This document shows positions 13,023 to 14,480 of a DNA stretch of 14,480 bases, piece by piece. The notes under the pieces were generated by a model. It was not told where the DNA came from. It did not search any database and worked only from the letters and a program-made list of their open reading frames with translations. Both the position numbers and the translations under genes were made by a program. This DNA is from Thermodesulfobacteriota bacterium (GTDB lineage: Bacteria; Desulfobacterota; Desulfocorpusculales; Desulfocorpusculum), in the NCBI GenBank assembly GCA_028275295.1, contig JAPWUY010000005.1:1-14480 (forward strand). The letters run 5' to 3'. How positions within the stretch are numbered: the stretch's first letter is position 1; every line of letters starts with the position of its first letter.

Positions 13023-13175
13023 GATTCGGGTGATCCCAGAGCATTCTGTTTCGAGATCATCCTACCAAAAGACTAGGTAGAATCTCAAGCCTCCTGATTC
13101 CTGTCATCTGCTGGGGATTTCTCCAGCCATGAAGAAGGCCTTCCCAAAAGGTTCCCTCCCATTTGGGCCCTCGCC

Positions 13176-13204
13176 TTGGGACTCTGGCCTGAGAAGGGTG
13201 TTAT
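13176..13204 (+). promoter_or_regulatory. Possible weak sigma70 promoter for ychF
   Basis: TTGGGA (13176-13181) and TGTTAT (13199-13204) are 17 bases apart and each match four of six consensus positions. The predicted start would be near 13211, about 20 bases before the ychF ATG. This is the best candidate seen in the divergent gap, but it is a weak match. Confidence 0.25.
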
Positions 13205-13231
13205 GTGGTATTAAAGAGCGAGGGGATAGCC

Positions 13232-14326
13232 ATGGGGTTTTCCTGCGGCATCATAGGGCTTCCCAATGTGGGAAAGTCCACCATCTTCAATGCCCTCACA
13301 GCGGCAGGTGCAGCAGCGTCCAATTACCCCTTCTGCACCATAGAGCCCAATGTAGGTGTGGTCCCAGTCCCAGATGAGAGGCTTTGGAATCTGGCCAAAC
13401 TTTTGGGCAAGGAGAACGTCGTTCCCACCACTTTGGAGTTCAGGGACATTGCTGGACTTGTAGAGGGAGCTCACGAGGGGAAAGGCAGGGGGAACCAGTT
13501 CCTCGATGACATCCGAAATGCGGATGTCCTTGCTCACGTGGTCAGGTGTTTTCGAGATCCGGACGTTGTCCACGTGGATGGGGTCTTGAATCCCACAAGA
13601 GAGATAGATGTTGTGGAGGCGGAACTCGTCTTCTCGGACTTGGAGCTTTTGGAAAGGAGGATCTCCAAGCTCAAGAAGATGGCCAAATTCCAGGAGCGCT
13701 CACTCCAGCAGGAGCTTTCCATCGCGGAAGAGCTCATGGAAGCCCTGGAGGAGGGAAGACCCTTGAGGAGCCTCCCCCTAGGGGAAAGGCACAAGAGGCT
13801 CGCTACGTCCTTGGGTCTTCTCACTGTCAAGCCCCTCTTCTATGTGGCCAATGCGGGCGAGGAGGAGTTGCAGGGGAAAGGGGAGCTTGTGGAAAAGGTG
13901 AGAGAGAAAGCGGAGAAGGACTCAGCTCCCTGCGTCGTGATATGCGGGAAACTGGAGGCGGAGCTCCTTGACCTCTCACAGGAAGAGAGGGCTGAGTTCC
14001 TCAATGAGTACGGATTGGAATCCTCGGGGCTCGAGAGGGTCGTTCTAGTGGGATACAGGCTCCTCGACCTCATTACCTTCTATACCATAGTGGGCCGGGA
14101 GCTTAGGGCCTGGACAGTGAAGGCCGGGACTTTGGCTCCCAAAGCAGCGGGAAAGATCCATTCGGACATGGAAAGGGGATTTGTCAAGGCGGAGGTCATC
14201 CCTTACGATTCCTTCGTGCAAGCGGGATCCCTCGCCAAGGCCAGGGATCAGGGATTGGTGAGACTCGAGGGAAGGGACTATGTGATCCAGGATGGAGACA
14301 TAGTGACATTCAGGTTCACCTCATGA
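13232..14326 (+). CDS. ychF: Redox-regulated ATPase/GTPase YchF (Obg family)
   Basis: A 364-residue protein of the length usual for YchF (363 in E. coli). Residues 9-16 are the P-loop GLPNVGKS, followed by the G3 motif FRDIAGLVEGAHEGKGRGNQ and NADVLAHVVRCF. The specificity region reads YVANAGEEEL in place of the more common NVAE-like form. A coiled-coil helical domain is in the middle and a TGS domain (AWTVKAGT to DIVTFRF) at the C-terminus. YchF binds ATP and ribosomes and is linked to translation and oxidative-stress control; it is nearly universal. The ATG at 13232 follows AGGGG at seven bases; an upstream GTG at 13205 is not needed. It is divergent from the sigma54 activator and appears unrelated to the redox cluster. 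Confidence 0.96.
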   Translation: MGFSCGIIGLPNVGKSTIFNALTAAGAAASNYPFCTIEPNVGVVPVPDERLWNLAKLLGKENVVPTTLEFRDIAGLVEGAHEGKGRGNQFLDDIRNADVLAHVVRCFRDPDVVHVDGVLNPTREIDVVEAELVFSDLELLERRISKLKKMAKFQERSLQQELSIAEELMEALEEGRPLRSLPLGERHKRLATSLGLLTVKPLFYVANAGEEELQGKGELVEKVREKAEKDSAPCVVICGKLEAELLDLSQEERAEFLNEYGLESSGLERVVLVGYRLLDLITFYTIVGRELRAWTVKAGTLAPKAAGKIHSDMERGFVKAEVIPYDSFVQAGSLAKARDQGLVRLEGRDYVIQDGDIVTFRFTS

Positions 14327-14480
14327 TCACAGCTTCAGAGCGGTTCACGAGGCCCAGGGCCAAAAAATTCCCCGCCTCAATGAGCGCATCCTCATCTTGA
14401 AGGGTCCTTGGATTTCTCCCTGAGGGAGCAAGAGGCCTTTGGGGGGAGAGGTCATTCCCTCGAGGTCAAAAGGCCGCCTC

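Noticed and set aside
14370..14386. GGCCC-A-GGGCC next to AAAAAA downstream of ychF as a terminator.
   Set aside because: The loop is a single base and the A-run is on the wrong side for either direction of transcription.
14316..14465. Minus-strand open frame ending at TGA 14316-14318, with a coding-like C-terminal stretch (EAGNFLALGLVNRSEAVIM), converging on ychF.
   Set aside because: It has an in-frame TGA at 14466-14468 and no usable ATG or GTG start with an SD. A one-base change in the G-run near 14440 would open it further, so a frameshifted gene end is possible but not supported.

Overview
The window looks like a chromosomal segment of an anaerobic, probably sulfate-reducing or syntrophic member of the Desulfobacterota (former Deltaproteobacteria). 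This is inferred from the gene families: heterodisulfide-reductase-like iron-sulfur proteins paired with NarI-type cytochromes b, PAS sensors with Cys-x2-Cys motifs, a sigma54 activator, and fairly GC-rich, strongly SD-led genes. No rRNA, tRNA, CRISPR or insertion sequence is visible. Nearly all genes lie on the minus strand; only ychF at the right end is on plus.

Left region (1-2340): a minus-strand group in transcription order of a universal stress protein, a five-helix NarI/TmcC/DsrM-like cytochrome b, and an HdrD/TmcB/DsrK-like iron-sulfur protein cut by the window edge. A sigma70 extended -10 promoter lies upstream of the stress protein. Next (2338-4481) is a P1B-type heavy-metal ATPase in which the usual CPC membrane motif is CSC. 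It is preceded by a 19-codon leader ORF whose stop overlaps the ATPase start.

Centre (4696-11230): one probable eight-gene operon, in transcription order TPR protein, NarI-like cytochrome b, HdrD-like iron-sulfur protein, stand-alone response regulator, PAS histidine kinase, second stand-alone response regulator, HdrC-like and HdrB-like proteins. Gaps are short or genes overlap, and each gene has an SD (weak for the kinase). The TPR gene is preceded by a complete sigma54 control region: a -24/-12 element (GG-N10-GC), an exact match to the IHF consensus, and a perfect 15-bp palindrome placed like an enhancer site. The next gene upstream encodes a PAS-AAA+-Fis sigma54 activator, the obvious candidate to bind it.

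The cytochrome b plus HdrD-like pair occurs twice, so the window holds two paralogous quinone/cytoplasm electron-transfer modules. The central one also has HdrBC, but no HdrA, hydrogenase or multihaem cytochrome c (no CXXCH in the predicted proteins). The nearest known layout is the Tmc locus of Desulfovibrio vulgaris, which, as I recall it, also combines a NarI-like and an HdrD-like protein with a histidine kinase, DivK-like regulators and a universal stress protein. Here the regulators sit inside the redox operon, and the kinase's two PAS domains and the sigma54 activator's PAS domain share a cysteine motif. The likely theme is a membrane redox complex whose expression, and perhaps activity, follows cytoplasmic redox state.

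Right end (13232-14326): the housekeeping GTPase gene ychF on the plus strand, divergent from the sigma54 activator. The last 150 bases hold no supported gene.
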